DNA of 64,000 bases from Acidimangrovimonas pyrenivorans (GCF_042643245.1 NZ_JBHRSK010000003.1:1-64000), one strand, 5' to 3'; positions 26,462 to 35,596 are shown, numbered from the stretch's first letter. Translations and numbers: made by a program. Notes: generated by a model from the sequence alone, not told the origin.

Positions 26462-27541
26462 ATGCGCCAGAGCCTGACAGACCTTTACGATGCCCGCGTC
26501 GCCTCCGGCGCGCTCCGTGCCGATGCCGCGCAGCGCGCGGTGCTGCCGCTGCTCGAGGAGGTGCGGCGCTGGCTCGAGGAGAGCTCGGACCGCAAGCGCG
26601 GGCTACGCGGGTTGTTCCAGCGCCCGCCCGAACCGCCGCGGGGGCTCTACCTGTGGGGCGGGGTCGGGCGCGGCAAGTCGATGCTGATGGACCTGTTCAT
26701 GGAGGCGACCGAGATCCGCCGCAAGCGCCGGGTCCATTTCCACGCCTTCATGCAGGAGGTCCAGGCCGGCCTTGCCGCCGCCCGCAAGCGCGAGTTGCCC
26801 GACGCGCTGGAACCGGTGGCGGCGAAGGTGATCGCGGAAACCCGGCTGCTGTGCTTCGACGAGATGCAGATCACCGACATCGCCGACGCGATGATCGTCG
26901 GCCGGCTGTTCGACAAGCTGTTCGCCGCCGGCGTCGTCGTCGTCACGACCTCGAACCGGGTCCCCGACGAGCTCTACAAGGACGGGCTCAACCGGGCCAT
27001 CTTCCTGCCCTTCATCGACATGCTGAAACAGCGGCTGGCGGTGCACGAGCTGGAGAGCGAGACCGATTACCGCCAGCACCGGCTGACCGGGGCGCAGGTC
27101 TGGTTCACGCCGGCGGACAGGGCGGCCTCGGCCGCGATCTCGGATATCTGGGCCGACCTCACCGGCGGCGATAGCGGCGCGCCGCTGGTGCTGACGGTCA
27201 ACGGCCGGGAGGTCGAGCTGCCGCAGACTCATAACGGCGTCGCCCGGATGCGGTTCTGGGAGCTTTGCGGCCAGCCGCTGGGGCCGGCGGATTACCTCGC
27301 TATCGCCGATGCTGTCCGGGTGCTGATCATCGAGGACATCCCGCATCTGTCGGCGGCGAACTACAACGAGGCGCGGCGCTTCGTGACCCTGATCGACGCG
27401 CTTTACGAAGCCAGGGTGCGGCTGATCTGCTCGGCGGCGGAAGAGCCCGAGCGGCTCTATGTCGAAGGCGAAGGTTCGTTCGAATTCGAGCGCACGGCGA
27501 GCCGGCTGCGCGAGATGCAGGCGGCGGACTGGGGCGGGTAG
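26462..27541 (+). CDS. zapE: Cell division protein ZapE (AFG1-like ATPase)
   Basis: ZapE is an ATPase that associates with the FtsZ ring and is needed for division under low oxygen or heat in Escherichia coli; the mitochondrial relative is AFG1/LACE1. This 359-residue protein has Walker A GGVGRGKSMLMD, the following FHAFMQEVQ helix typical of the family, Walker B LLCFDEMQITD and an arginine in TTSNRVPDELYKDGLNR. There is no transmembrane segment. The start ATG 26462 follows a short leader without a clear ribosome site. It is followed by copy 5 of the intergenic element and converges on folC. Confidence 0.94.
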   Translation: MRQSLTDLYDARVASGALRADAAQRAVLPLLEEVRRWLEESSDRKRGLRGLFQRPPEPPRGLYLWGGVGRGKSMLMDLFMEATEIRRKRRVHFHAFMQEVQAGLAAARKRELPDALEPVAAKVIAETRLLCFDEMQITDIADAMIVGRLFDKLFAAGVVVVTTSNRVPDELYKDGLNRAIFLPFIDMLKQRLAVHELESETDYRQHRLTGAQVWFTPADRAASAAISDIWADLTGGDSGAPLVLTVNGREVELPQTHNGVARMRFWELCGQPLGPADYLAIADAVRVLIIEDIPHLSAANYNEARRFVTLIDALYEARVRLICSAAEEPERLYVEGEGSFEFERTASRLREMQAADWGG

Positions 27542-27545
27542 CGGA

Positions 27546-27618
27546 GCGGCGGGCGGCTGTCTGCCTCCCGCACCCCCGCCCGCACCCCCCGAGAGTATTT
27601 TCGCAAGGAAGAAGGGGA
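27546..27618 (+). repeat. Intergenic 3' element, copy 5 (diverged type A)
   Basis: GGCGGGCGGCTGTCTGCC, then a C-rich stretch, then GAGAGTATTTTCGCAAGG and the tail AAGAAGGGGAGG (27591-27618). It lies just after the zapE stop and points with it. Hairpin pairing is imperfect here, while the core and tail are well kept. Confidence 0.75.
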
Positions 27619-27625
27619 GGGCGGT

Positions 27626-28903
27626 TCAGCCGTTTTCGCGCAGGATGGTGCCGGCGAGGTAGAGCGAGCCGCAGATCAGGACGCGGGCCTGCGGCTCGGT
27701 CTTGGCAATGGCGGCCAGCGCGGCGGCGGCGTTCTCGGCCGTGTCGGCGGCGATGCCGACGGCGGCGGCGGCGGCGCGGGTGGCTTCCGCCGGCAGGGTA
27801 TTCTGCTCGCCGGGGATCGAGACGGCGGTCAGCCGGGCTACATGCGGCGCGAGCGGCCGCATGTAGCCGGTGACGTCCTTGGTGTTGAGCATGCCGCAGA
27901 TCAGGTAGGTCGGGCGCTTGGGCAGGCCGGCCAGCGTCGCGGCGACGGCTTCGCCGCCGGCCGGGTTGTGACCGCCGTCGAGCCAGATCTCGGCCCCGGG
28001 CGCGGCCTCGACCAGCGGGCCGTGGCGCAGGCGCTGCATCCGGGCGGGCCAGTAGGCCTGGGTCACGGCGGCCTCGCAGGCGGCCGCGTCGCAACCCAGG
28101 TAACGCAGGGCGGCGAGCGCGGCGCCGGCGTTCTGGACCTGGTGCGGGCCGGGCAGGTTGGGCAGCGGCAGGTCGAGCAGGCCGGTCTCGTCCTGGAAGA
28201 TCAGCCGGCCGTTTTCGGTGGTCACGTGCCAGTGCTGGCCGTGGACCAGCAGCGGCGCGCCGAGCCGGGTGGCGCGGGCCTCGATCACCTCGAGCGCCGC
28301 GTCTTCCTGCGGGCCGACGACACAGGGCACGCCGCGCTTGAGGATGCCGGCCTTCTCGCCCGCGATCTCTTGCAGGGTCTCGCCGAGGAACTGCTGGTGG
28401 TCGATCGAGACCGGGGTGATGATCGTCAGCGCCGGGCGGTCGACGACATTGGTCGCGTCGAGCCGGCCGCCGAGGCCGGTTTCCAGCAGGGTGTAATCGG
28501 CCGGGGTGCGGGCGAAGGCGAGCAGGGCGGCAACCGTCGTGATCTCGAAATAGGTGATCGGGGCGCCGTCATTGGCCCGCTCGCATTCGTCGAGCAGGCG
28601 GGCGAGGTCGGGCTCGGAAATCAGCTCTCCGGCCAGCCGGATGCGTTCGTGGAAGCGGGCGAGGTGGGGCGAGGTATAGGCGTGGACTTTCTTGCCCGCC
28701 GCCTCGAGCCCGGCGCGGATCATCGCCTGGGTCGAGCCCTTGCCATTGGTGCCGGCGAGGTGGATCACCGGCGGCAGCCGGGTCTCGGGATTGTCCAGTG
28801 CCCCGAGCAGCCGCCAGACACGGTCGAGCGTCAGGTCGATGATCTTCGGGTGCAGCGCCATCATCCGGTCGAGGATGACGTCCGATGCGAGGGTGTCGCT
28901 CAC
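27626..28903 (-). CDS. folC: Folylpolyglutamate synthase / dihydrofolate synthase
   Basis: This enzyme adds glutamate to dihydropteroate (making dihydrofolate) and extends folate polyglutamate tails. The 425-residue protein has Mur-ligase-type signatures: the P-loop AGTNGKGST, GGRLDATNVV, the family motif LGETLQEIAGEKAGILK and IWLDGGHNPAGGEAV in the C-terminal domain. The start is a GTG (28903) that shares bases with the accD stop (GTGA overlap). It begins SDTLASDVILDRMMALHPKIIDL, the normal FolC N-terminus. The accD-folC coupling is an old arrangement in proteobacteria. Confidence 0.95.
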   Translation of the reverse strand: MSDTLASDVILDRMMALHPKIIDLTLDRVWRLLGALDNPETRLPPVIHLAGTNGKGSTQAMIRAGLEAAGKKVHAYTSPHLARFHERIRLAGELISEPDLARLLDECERANDGAPITYFEITTVAALLAFARTPADYTLLETGLGGRLDATNVVDRPALTIITPVSIDHQQFLGETLQEIAGEKAGILKRGVPCVVGPQEDAALEVIEARATRLGAPLLVHGQHWHVTTENGRLIFQDETGLLDLPLPNLPGPHQVQNAGAALAALRYLGCDAAACEAAVTQAYWPARMQRLRHGPLVEAAPGAEIWLDGGHNPAGGEAVAATLAGLPKRPTYLICGMLNTKDVTGYMRPLAPHVARLTAVSIPGEQNTLPAEATRAAAAAVGIAADTAENAAAALAAIAKTEPQARVLICGSLYLAGTILRENG

Positions 28904-29880
28904 GCCTTGGACTTTCCGGCAGGTTTCTTGTCGGCCGCCTTGGCGGGCTTTTCCCTGGCCTCCGGCGCCGCTTCCGGCGCGGGGGCTTCGGCCTCCGGGG
29001 CCGGCGGCGGCAGGTCGCCTTTCACCGCCGGGCTCTGCCGCATCAACAGCCGGGTGATCGTGGTCAGCTCGTCCTTGAGTGCCTTGCGATGCGTCACCCG
29101 GTCGAGCATGCCGTGGTCGAGCAGGTATTCGGCGCGCTGGAAGCCCTCGGGCAGTTTCTCGCGGATCGTCTGCTCGATCACCCGCGGCCCGGCGAAGCAG
29201 ATCAGCGCGTTGGGCTCGGCGATCTGGACGTCGCCCAGCATGGCGTAGGAGGCCGTCACCCCGCCGGTGGTCGGATGGGTGAGGACGACAATGTAGGGCA
29301 GGCCGGCCTCTTTCAGCATCTGCACTGCGACGGTGGTGCGCGGCATCTGCATCAGGCTGAGGATGCCTTCCTGCATCCGCGCCCCGCCGGCGGCCGAGAA
29401 CAGGATCAGCGGCCGCTTCAGCGTCACCGCGCGCTCGGCCGCGGCGATGATGGCGTTGCCCACCTGCATCCCCATCGAGCCGCCCATGAACGAGAAGTCC
29501 TGCGCCGCCGCGACGATCGGGGTGCGGTTCATCTCGCCCTCGGCGACCAGCATCGCGCCCTTCTCGCCGGTCGATTTCTGCGCCGTCTTGAGCCGGTCGG
29601 GATAGCGTTTCTGGTCGCGGAAATGCAGCGGATCGGGCAGCGGTTCGGCCACTTCGACCTCGGTGAAGATGCCGCCGTCGAACAACGCCTTGAATCGCTC
29701 GCGCGGGGTGATCGCCATGTGGTGATCGCAGCTGGTGCAGACGTTGAGGTTCTCCGCCAGTTCGCGGTGGAACAGCATCGTCCCGCATTCGGGGCACTTG
29801 GTCCACAGGTTCTCGGGCACCTCGCGGCGCGAGAACAGCGAGTTGATCTTGGGGCGGACGTAGTTGGAGATCCAGTTCAT
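28900..29880 (-). CDS. accD: Acetyl-CoA carboxylase carboxyltransferase subunit beta
   Basis: The beta subunit of the carboxyltransferase that makes malonyl-CoA for fatty acid synthesis, working with AccA. It has the N-terminal zinc ribbon (CPECGTMLFHREL..NVCTSC, four cysteines) and the crotonase-like catalytic core (SFMGGSMGMQVGNAI; ILFSAAGGARMQEG; THPTTGGVTASYAMLGD). A 30-residue Ala/Pro/Lys-rich tail is normal variation. Length 326 residues. The start MNWISNYVRPKI is at 29880; a longer frame upstream is rejected because the conserved region begins here. It overlaps folC by four bases. Confidence 0.97.
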   Translation of the reverse strand: MNWISNYVRPKINSLFSRREVPENLWTKCPECGTMLFHRELAENLNVCTSCDHHMAITPRERFKALFDGGIFTEVEVAEPLPDPLHFRDQKRYPDRLKTAQKSTGEKGAMLVAEGEMNRTPIVAAAQDFSFMGGSMGMQVGNAIIAAAERAVTLKRPLILFSAAGGARMQEGILSLMQMPRTTVAVQMLKEAGLPYIVVLTHPTTGGVTASYAMLGDVQIAEPNALICFAGPRVIEQTIREKLPEGFQRAEYLLDHGMLDRVTHRKALKDELTTITRLLMRQSPAVKGDLPPPAPEAEAPAPEAAPEAREKPAKAADKKPAGKSKA

Positions 29881-30130
29881 TCGGCGGACCTTTTGCGCGC
29901 GTTCTTTGGGCAGGGAGATAAGCCCCGGGGCCGGGAAATGCAATCGGCGAGGGCCGGGGCGGGGTATCTTGATCGGCTGCGGAGCCGGCCGGGCGCGCCG
30001 CGGCGGGACGGCCGGGAACGAAAGCACAAGCCGGCAGGCCCTGCGGCGCAATGAATGCAAAGCCGAAACCGCCTTGCCCCTTCGGTTCGCGAAGATTATG
30101 CCGGGACGAGCCGTTTTCGGAGGAGCCGCC

Positions 30131-31864
30131 ATGACCAATCGCCGTTTCGACAAATCGAAACTCCCCAGCCGCCACGTGACCGAGGGCCCCGAGCGGGCGC
30201 CGCACCGGTCCTATTTCTACGCGATGGGGATTTCCGAGGAAGAAATCCACCAGCCCTGGGTCGGCGTCGCGACCTGCTGGAACGAGGCGGCGCCGTGCAA
30301 CATCGCCCTGAACCGGCAGGCGCAGGCGGTGAAGATGGGGGTCGAGAAGGGGGGCGGCACCCCGCGCGAATTCACCACCATCACCGTCACCGACGGCATC
30401 GCCATGGGCCACGAGGGCATGCGCAGCTCGCTGGCCTCGCGCGACGCCATCGCCGACACGGTCGAGCTGACCATGCGCGGCCATTGCTATGACGCGCTTG
30501 TCGGCCTCGCCGGCTGCGACAAGTCGCTGCCCGGGATGATGATGGCGATGGTGCGGCTCAACGTGCCGTCGGTCTTCATCTATGGCGGCTCGATCCTGCC
30601 GGGCCGGCTGCACGGCAAGGACGTGGTGGTCCAGGACGTGTTCGAGGCGGTCGGCCAGCATTCGGCCGGCAACATGAGCGACAAGGAGCTCGAGATCCTC
30701 GAGCGCGTCGCCTGCCCCTCGGCCGGGGCCTGCGGCGGGCAATACACCGCCAACACCATGGCCTGCGTCTCGGAAGCCATCGGCCTGGCGCTGCCGAACT
30801 CCTCGGGTGCCCCGGCGCCCTACGAGAGCCGCGACCAGTATGGCGAGGCCTCGGGCGTCGCGGTGATGACCCTGATCGAGAAGAACATCCGCGCCCGCGA
30901 CATCGTCACCCGCAAGGCGCTGGAAAACGCCGCCCGCGTGGTCGCCTGCACCGGCGGCTCGACCAATGGCGGCTTGCACCTGCCGGCGATCGCCCACGAG
31001 GCCGGGATCGATTTCGACCTGTTCGATGTCTGCGACATCTTCCGCGACACGCCCTATTTCGTGAACCTGCGCCCGGGCGGCGAATATGTCGCCAAGGACC
31101 TCTACGAGGCCGGCGGCGTGCCGGTGGTGATGCGCGAGCTGCGCAAGGCGGGCCTGATCCACGAGGACTGCATCACCGCCACCGGCCGCACCATCGGCGA
31201 GGAGCTCGACCTGGTCGACCGCGCCGTTGACGGCAAGGTGATCCATTCGGTCGAGACCCCGATCTCGAAGACCGGCGGCGTCGTCGGGCTCAAGGGCAAC
31301 CTGGCGCCCGACGGGGCGATCGTGAAGGTCGCCGGGATGAGCGAGGCCGAGCAGGTCTTCACCGGTCCGGCCCGGGTCTTCGAATGCGAGGAGGACGCCT
31401 TCGACGCCGTCACCCACCGCAAATACGCCGAGGGCGACGTGATCGTGATCCGCAACGAGGGTCCGGCCGGCGGCCCCGGCATGCGCGAGATGCTGGCGAC
31501 GACGGCGGCGCTGTCGGGCCAGGGCATGGGCAAGAAGGTGGCGCTGATCACCGACGGCCGCTTCTCGGGCGCGACCCGCGGCTTCTGCGTCGGCCATGTC
31601 GGCCCCGAGGCGGCCCATGGCGGCCCGATCGCGCTGCTCAAGGACGGCGACAGCATCACCCTCAATGCCGTGACCGGCGAGATCTCGGTCGATCTGACCG
31701 ACGAGGAACTGGCGGCGCGCAAGGCCGAGTGGAAGGGCCCGCGCGAGACGCAATATGCCTCGGGTGCGCTGTGGAAGTATTCCCAGCTCGTCGGCTCGAC
31801 CCGCAAGGGCGCGGTGACCCATCCGGGGGCCAAGGCGGAGCGGCATGTCTACATGGATCAGTAA
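30131..31864 (+). CDS. ilvD: Dihydroxy-acid dehydratase
   Basis: This Fe-S enzyme dehydrates 2,3-dihydroxy-isovalerate and 2,3-dihydroxy-methylvalerate to the 2-oxo acids that precede valine, leucine and isoleucine. At 577 residues it has family length. The cluster cysteines are visible in GVATCWNEAAPC, GLAGCDKSLPG and SAGACGGQYTANTM; the C-terminal GRFSGATRGFCVGHVGPEAA closes the active site. ATG 30131 follows GGAGGAGCCGCC. Its 3' end overlaps the start of the downstream lipoprotein gene by 20 bases in another frame. The aminotransferase that completes the pathway (ilvE) lies at 36946. Confidence 0.97.
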   Translation: MTNRRFDKSKLPSRHVTEGPERAPHRSYFYAMGISEEEIHQPWVGVATCWNEAAPCNIALNRQAQAVKMGVEKGGGTPREFTTITVTDGIAMGHEGMRSSLASRDAIADTVELTMRGHCYDALVGLAGCDKSLPGMMMAMVRLNVPSVFIYGGSILPGRLHGKDVVVQDVFEAVGQHSAGNMSDKELEILERVACPSAGACGGQYTANTMACVSEAIGLALPNSSGAPAPYESRDQYGEASGVAVMTLIEKNIRARDIVTRKALENAARVVACTGGSTNGGLHLPAIAHEAGIDFDLFDVCDIFRDTPYFVNLRPGGEYVAKDLYEAGGVPVVMRELRKAGLIHEDCITATGRTIGEELDLVDRAVDGKVIHSVETPISKTGGVVGLKGNLAPDGAIVKVAGMSEAEQVFTGPARVFECEEDAFDAVTHRKYAEGDVIVIRNEGPAGGPGMREMLATTAALSGQGMGKKVALITDGRFSGATRGFCVGHVGPEAAHGGPIALLKDGDSITLNAVTGEISVDLTDEELAARKAEWKGPRETQYASGALWKYSQLVGSTRKGAVTHPGAKAERHVYMDQ

Positions 31865-32516
31865 CACGATCCGTTTCGCGACGATCAGGGGGGCGGCGGG
31901 CCTGGCGCTCGCCGCCCTTCTGAGCGCCTGCGCCGGGATCGGCGGCTTCGTCCCGCACCGGATGGCGGTGGCCGAGGGCAGCGTCATCATCGCCGGCCCG
32001 CCGGGCTATTGCGTCGACGAGAAGGGCAGCCGCGACGCCAGGCGCGGCGCCTTCGTGCTGCTGGGCAGCTGTGCCTCGCTGTCCGGCTCGCCCTATGCCC
32101 CCCGGCCCAAGGTGATGGCGGTGCTGACCGCCGCCGTCTCGGGCGGCCGCGGCGGCGCCTCGATCGCCGGCTCGGAAGACCGGCTGGCGGCCTATTTCAC
32201 CTCGTCCGACGGCCGTGCCGCGCTCAGCCGCTCGGGCAGGGCGGCGACGGTGAAGGTTCTCGACCACCACGCCGGCGACGGCGCCTTCTTCCTGCACCTG
32301 CGCGACAGCAGCGCCTTTCCCGGCCGGCCGGACAAGCCCGAAAGCTGGCGCGTGCTGTTCGACCTCAACGGCCGGATCGTGACGCTGACGGTCGTCGGCC
32401 TGCCCGACAAGCCGATCATCCCGGCCCAGGCCGAGGCGCTGCTGCGCGATTTCATGGCCCGGGTACGCCACGCCTCGCCGAAGCGGCCGCCGCCGCCCGA
32501 GGTGACGGAAGGCTAG
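31845..32516 (+). CDS. Conserved lipoprotein of unknown function
   Basis: A 223-residue protein with a lipoprotein signal (AGLALAALLSAC, lipobox LSAC) and a mature domain from about residue 38. That domain has the pattern AGPPGYCVDEKGSRD, GAFVLLGSCASL and SWRVLFDLNGRIVTLTVVGLPDKPI. Two further cysteines (in GYCVD and GSCAS) could form a disulphide. The start at 31845 is inside the ilvD coding sequence, 20 bases before its end, so translation is coupled to it. I have no family function for it; a cell-envelope role is likely from the lipobox. In related species similar proteins follow ilvD, which suggests a stable gene pair, an impression and not something checked here. Confidence 0.85.
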   Translation: MSTWISNTIRFATIRGAAGLALAALLSACAGIGGFVPHRMAVAEGSVIIAGPPGYCVDEKGSRDARRGAFVLLGSCASLSGSPYAPRPKVMAVLTAAVSGGRGGASIAGSEDRLAAYFTSSDGRAALSRSGRAATVKVLDHHAGDGAFFLHLRDSSAFPGRPDKPESWRVLFDLNGRIVTLTVVGLPDKPIIPAQAEALLRDFMARVRHASPKRPPPPEVTEG

Positions 32517-32608
32517 GCGCGGGCGCCGCCGCGGGCCGGGGCAGTCCGGGCTGGAACTGCCCCCCAATTCCGGCGATAACGGGGGGGCGAGCGGAGCCGG
32601 GGCAGGCG

Positions 32609-33382
32609 ATGAGCGGCAAGATCGACAATTGGATGGACGCGATGGTCCAGCGCCGGGCGCTGGCCCGGTGGCGCGCCGCCGCCGAGACGGCCGAGACGCT
32701 CGACCCGGCCCGGCTGCGCGCCCTGCGCGGCGAGGCGCGGCAGTTGCAGCGCGCGCTGGGGCAGTTCACCCATGTCGCCGATGGCCGGCTGGCCCTGCCG
32801 ATGATCGGCTCGAGCGCGATGCGCAAGCCCGCCAGCGCCGACTGGGCCTGGCGGCCCGGGATCTGGCGCGGCCCGCTGGCGCGCCCGGGCCTGGCCGCCG
32901 TGGCCTCGGAAACCGGTTTCGGCGATGGCGCCACGCTGTTTCACGACTGCACCACCAACGAGCTGTCGCTGCGCCAGATCCGCAACAGGCGCGAGGCCGA
33001 CCTCGCCCCCTACGGCCTGCGCCTCGACGTGTTCCGCTTCGACGGCAGCTTCCTGTCGCTGGTGCTGGAACTGCCGGCCGAGGCGGCGCAGGGGCTGACC
33101 CGGCGCCACGTCATCCGCATGGACGCCACCGTCGAGAAGGAGCGGCCGCTGGAGATCTTCGCCCGGCTCAACGTCAAGCACGGGCCGAATGTCGAGCAGA
33201 TCGTGCGCGAGCTGCCGCGGGACGCGACCGAAGTGATGATCGAGTTCGACCTCGCCTATACCAAGATGAACGAGAAGCGGGTCGATAAGCTCTGGGTCGA
33301 CCTGATCTTCGAAGGTCCGGAGATGAACCAGGTGACCTGGCGCGACGTGACCTTCTGCCGCCGGCCGCGGGCCGATCTGTGA
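32609..33382 (+). CDS. DUF6478 family protein
   Basis: The 257-residue protein of unknown function opens with a helical segment (MSGKIDNWMDAMVQRRALARWR) and ends in a beta-rich part. Blocks that appear conserved include DWAWRPGIWRGPLA, DCTTNELSLRQIRNRREADLAPYGLRLDVFRFDGSFLSLVLELP and NVKHGPNVEQIVRELP. The region is restricted to Rhodobacteraceae-like bacteria as far as I know. There is no signal or membrane segment. It lies nine bases upstream of a smaller partner gene and the pair probably forms one transcript. Confidence 0.8.
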   Translation: MSGKIDNWMDAMVQRRALARWRAAAETAETLDPARLRALRGEARQLQRALGQFTHVADGRLALPMIGSSAMRKPASADWAWRPGIWRGPLARPGLAAVASETGFGDGATLFHDCTTNELSLRQIRNRREADLAPYGLRLDVFRFDGSFLSLVLELPAEAAQGLTRRHVIRMDATVEKERPLEIFARLNVKHGPNVEQIVRELPRDATEVMIEFDLAYTKMNEKRVDKLWVDLIFEGPEMNQVTWRDVTFCRRPRADL

Positions 33383-33391
33383 GGGGATGAG

Positions 33392-33775
33392 ATGGCCGAT
33401 CTGACGCTGACCAAATTGCGGATCGCCGGCGGGACCTGGACCGGGCGGCTGACCGCCTCGGCGCCGGTCGGGGAGCGGCCGGAGCTGGAGGCGAGCCATC
33501 TCGACCAGCCGGTGCCCGGGGTCTCGGTGGTGGCCGAGCCGGGCGCGGGCCAGGCCTGGACGGTGACGGTGCCGGTGCCGCTGGCGGCGCTGGCCGAGGG
33601 CGTGCAGACGGTGCTGATCCGCGAGGCCGGCGCCGCCGAGCCGCTGGCCAGCTTCACCATCGTCACCGGCGCGCCGCTGGAAGACGACATCCGCGCCGAA
33701 CTCGACCTGTTGCGGGCCGAGCTCGACCTGCTCAAGACCGCCTTTCGCCGCCACTGCGCCGAGAGCGCCGGCTGA
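33392..33775 (+). CDS. Small conserved protein paired with DUF6478
   Basis: A 127-residue protein with an N-terminal beta-sandwich-like part (DLTLTKLRIAGGTWTGRLT; QAWTVTVPVPLAALAEGVQTVLIRE) and a helical acidic end (DDIRAELDLLRAELDLLKTAFRRH) that reads as a short coiled coil. No signal peptide. It follows the DUF6478 gene by nine bases after a GAGGGGATG ribosome site, so they are likely partners. Function unknown. Copy 6 of the intergenic element comes next. Confidence 0.8.
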   Translation: MADLTLTKLRIAGGTWTGRLTASAPVGERPELEASHLDQPVPGVSVVAEPGAGQAWTVTVPVPLAALAEGVQTVLIREAGAAEPLASFTIVTGAPLEDDIRAELDLLRAELDLLKTAFRRHCAESAG

Positions 33776-33825
33776 TCCGGAGGCGCGCCCCGCGGGCGCA
33801 AGCCGTTTTCCGAGGCGCTGCGCGC

Positions 33826-33891
33826 GTGGGGGCGCTGCCCCCGTCGCCGGAGGCGACTCCCCCGGGATATTTGTGTTCAGGTGAAATGAGA
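33826..33891 (+). repeat. Intergenic 3' element, copy 6 (hairpin type B)
   Basis: Two hairpins in a row: GGGGG-CGCTG-CCCCC (33828-33842) and GTCGCC-GGA-GGCGAC (33843-33857). TCCCCCGGGATATTTGTG and the tail AGGTGAAATGAGAGG follow. The layout is the same as copy 9 but distinct from the type A copies. It lies 50 bases after the stop of the gene at 33392. Confidence 0.75.
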
Positions 33892-34025
33892 GGCGCGCGT
33901 GCTTGCGATGCCCGGGGTGGCGGCGGTGCAGAAGGCGGGACGGAACGACGCTGGCCCGCAGGGGGTTCGGGCTTGACCTTCCCCCCGCGCCTCCCCGATT
34001 TTAGGGCCAACAAGAAGGCAGGGGC

Positions 34026-34754
34026 ATGGCGCGGGCAAAGACCGGCAGCAAGACCGCCCGCAAGGGCAAGGCGAAGACGCGCGCGCCGCAGGGGCGGCGG
34101 CGCTGGATCTGGCGTGGCGTGCTGGCCGTGGTGCTGCCGGTGGTCGCCCTGGTCGCGCTGGTCTCGGTGGTCAATCCGCCGACCACCTTCTACATCGCCT
34201 CCGAGGCGCGCCGGCTGGGCAAGGTCGAGCGGCAATGGACCGACATGAACCGGATTTCGCCGGTGATGGCGCGCTCGGTGGTGGCGGCGGAGGATGCCAA
34301 TTTCTGCCTCCACTGGGGCTTCGACATGGCCGCGATCCGCAAGGCCATCGACAGCGGCGCCCGGCGCGGCGCCTCGACCATCACCCAGCAGGTGGTCAAG
34401 AACGTCTTCCTGTGGCAGGGCCGGAGCTGGCCGCGCAAGGCGCTTGAAGCCTTGCTGACGCCGGTGGTCGAGCTGACCTGGTCCAAGCGCCGCATCCTTG
34501 AGGTCTATCTCAACGTCGCCGAGTTCGGCGAGGGCACTTTCGGCGTCGCGGCCGGGGCGGCGAAATCCTTCCAGGAGGAACCGAACGCGATCACCCCCGA
34601 GCAGGCGGCGCTGCTGGCTTCGGTGCTGCCCGATCCCAAGTATCGCGACGCCGCCCACCCGGATGCCTGGCTGCGCCGCCGCGCCGCCGATATCCGCGAC
34701 GGTGCCGCCACCATCGAGGCCGACGGCCGCGCCCGCTGTTTCGAGCGCCGCTGA
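34026..34754 (+). CDS. mtgA: Monofunctional peptidoglycan transglycosylase
   Basis: This GT51 enzyme polymerises lipid II glycan strands at the inner membrane without crosslinking them. The 242-residue protein has a basic N-terminus, one membrane helix (RGVLAVVLPVVALVALVSVV) and the transglycosylase domain. The catalytic glutamate lies in AAEDANFCLHWGFD, and the family motif RGASTITQQVVKN follows. Its length is normal for MtgA; no penicillin-binding domain is attached. The gene stands alone between copy 6 of the intergenic element and the GST gene. Confidence 0.95.
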   Translation: MARAKTGSKTARKGKAKTRAPQGRRRWIWRGVLAVVLPVVALVALVSVVNPPTTFYIASEARRLGKVERQWTDMNRISPVMARSVVAAEDANFCLHWGFDMAAIRKAIDSGARRGASTITQQVVKNVFLWQGRSWPRKALEALLTPVVELTWSKRRILEVYLNVAEFGEGTFGVAAGAAKSFQEEPNAITPEQAALLASVLPDPKYRDAAHPDAWLRRRAADIRDGAATIEADGRARCFERR

Positions 34755-34858
34755 GCGTGCCGCATCGGCGGCAAGGCGCCGGCGGCGCGGCATTCCGAGG
34801 TTGAAATGCCGTTCCCGGCGCGGCAAGACAGATGGAAAGCCACAGGTGATCCGCCGCC

Positions 34859-35524
34859 ATGAACCGCCTCTTCCACTTTCCGCTTTCGCCTTTCTGCCGC
34901 AAGGTTCGCCTGGTGCTGGCCGAGAAGAAGATCGAGGTCGAGCTGATCGAGGAACGCTACTGGGAGCAGAGCCAGGAATTCCTGCGCCGCAACCCCGGCG
35001 GCAAGGTTCCGGTGATGCGGCTCGACGGAAGGGTGATGAGCGAGAGCCAGGCGATCTGCGAATATCTCGACGAGAAATACCCCGAGCCGCCGCTGCTGCC
35101 GCGCACGCCCGAGGGCCGCTACGAGGTGCGTCGCCTCTGCGCCTGGTTCGACGACAAGTTCCATCACGAGGTGACCTCGAAGCTGCTCTACGAACGGGTC
35201 AACAAGAAGGTGATGGGGCTGGGCTATCCGGATTCGAAGAACGTCAAGTTCGGAGCGCAGAAGATCAAGTACCACCTCGACTACATGGGCTGGCTCTTGG
35301 ACCAGCGGCGCTGGCTGGCGGGCGACGCGATGACGCTGGCCGATTTCGCCGCCGCGGCGCATCTGTCGGCGCTGGACTATATCAGCGATGTCGACTGGAA
35401 CCGGAACGCCAACGTCAAGGACTGGTACGCCAAGATCAAGTCGCGCCCGGCCTTCCGGCCGTTGCTGGCCGACCAGGTGCCGGGCTTCCCGCCGCCGGCG
35501 CATTACGCGGACCTGGATTTCTAG
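34859..35524 (+). CDS. Glutathione S-transferase family protein
   Basis: The 221-residue soluble protein has the N-terminal thioredoxin-like glutathione domain (PLSPFCRKVRLVLAEKKIEVELIEER, then NPGGKVPVMRLDGRVMSESQAICEYLDEKYPE) and the all-helical C-terminal domain (WLLDQRRWLAGDAMTLADFAAAAHLSALDYISDVDW). The glutathione-binding segment VPVMRLDG-SESQA is intact. Such enzymes conjugate or isomerise electrophiles. The substrate is unknown. Copy 7 of the intergenic element follows its stop directly, then queG. Confidence 0.92.
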   Translation: MNRLFHFPLSPFCRKVRLVLAEKKIEVELIEERYWEQSQEFLRRNPGGKVPVMRLDGRVMSESQAICEYLDEKYPEPPLLPRTPEGRYEVRRLCAWFDDKFHHEVTSKLLYERVNKKVMGLGYPDSKNVKFGAQKIKYHLDYMGWLLDQRRWLAGDAMTLADFAAAAHLSALDYISDVDWNRNANVKDWYAKIKSRPAFRPLLADQVPGFPPPAHYADLDF

Positions 35525-35592
35525 GCGGCGAGGCCGGGGGGCTGTCTGCCCCCCGGACCCCCCGAGGATATTTGCGAACAGAAAGAAAGGGG
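35525..35592 (+). repeat. Intergenic 3' element, copy 7 (hairpin type A)
   Basis: GCGGCGAGG, a perfect 9-bp hairpin CCGGGGGGC/GCCCCCCGG (35534-35556), ACCCCCCGAGG, the core ATATTTGCGAAC, and the tail AGAAAGAAAGGGG (to 35592). It begins with the base after the GST stop. The purine tail ends four bases before the queG GTG start, so it probably doubles as the queG ribosome site. Confidence 0.82.
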
Positions 35593-35596
35593 CAGC

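Noticed and set aside
27626..31990. A single open frame of over 1,400 codons on the minus strand running across folC, accD and the reverse of ilvD
   Set aside because: Only the folC part is a real protein. The rest is the reverse strand of ilvD and the accD region in another phase, with Arg/His/Gln-rich low-complexity translation. Long shadow frames are expected at this GC content.
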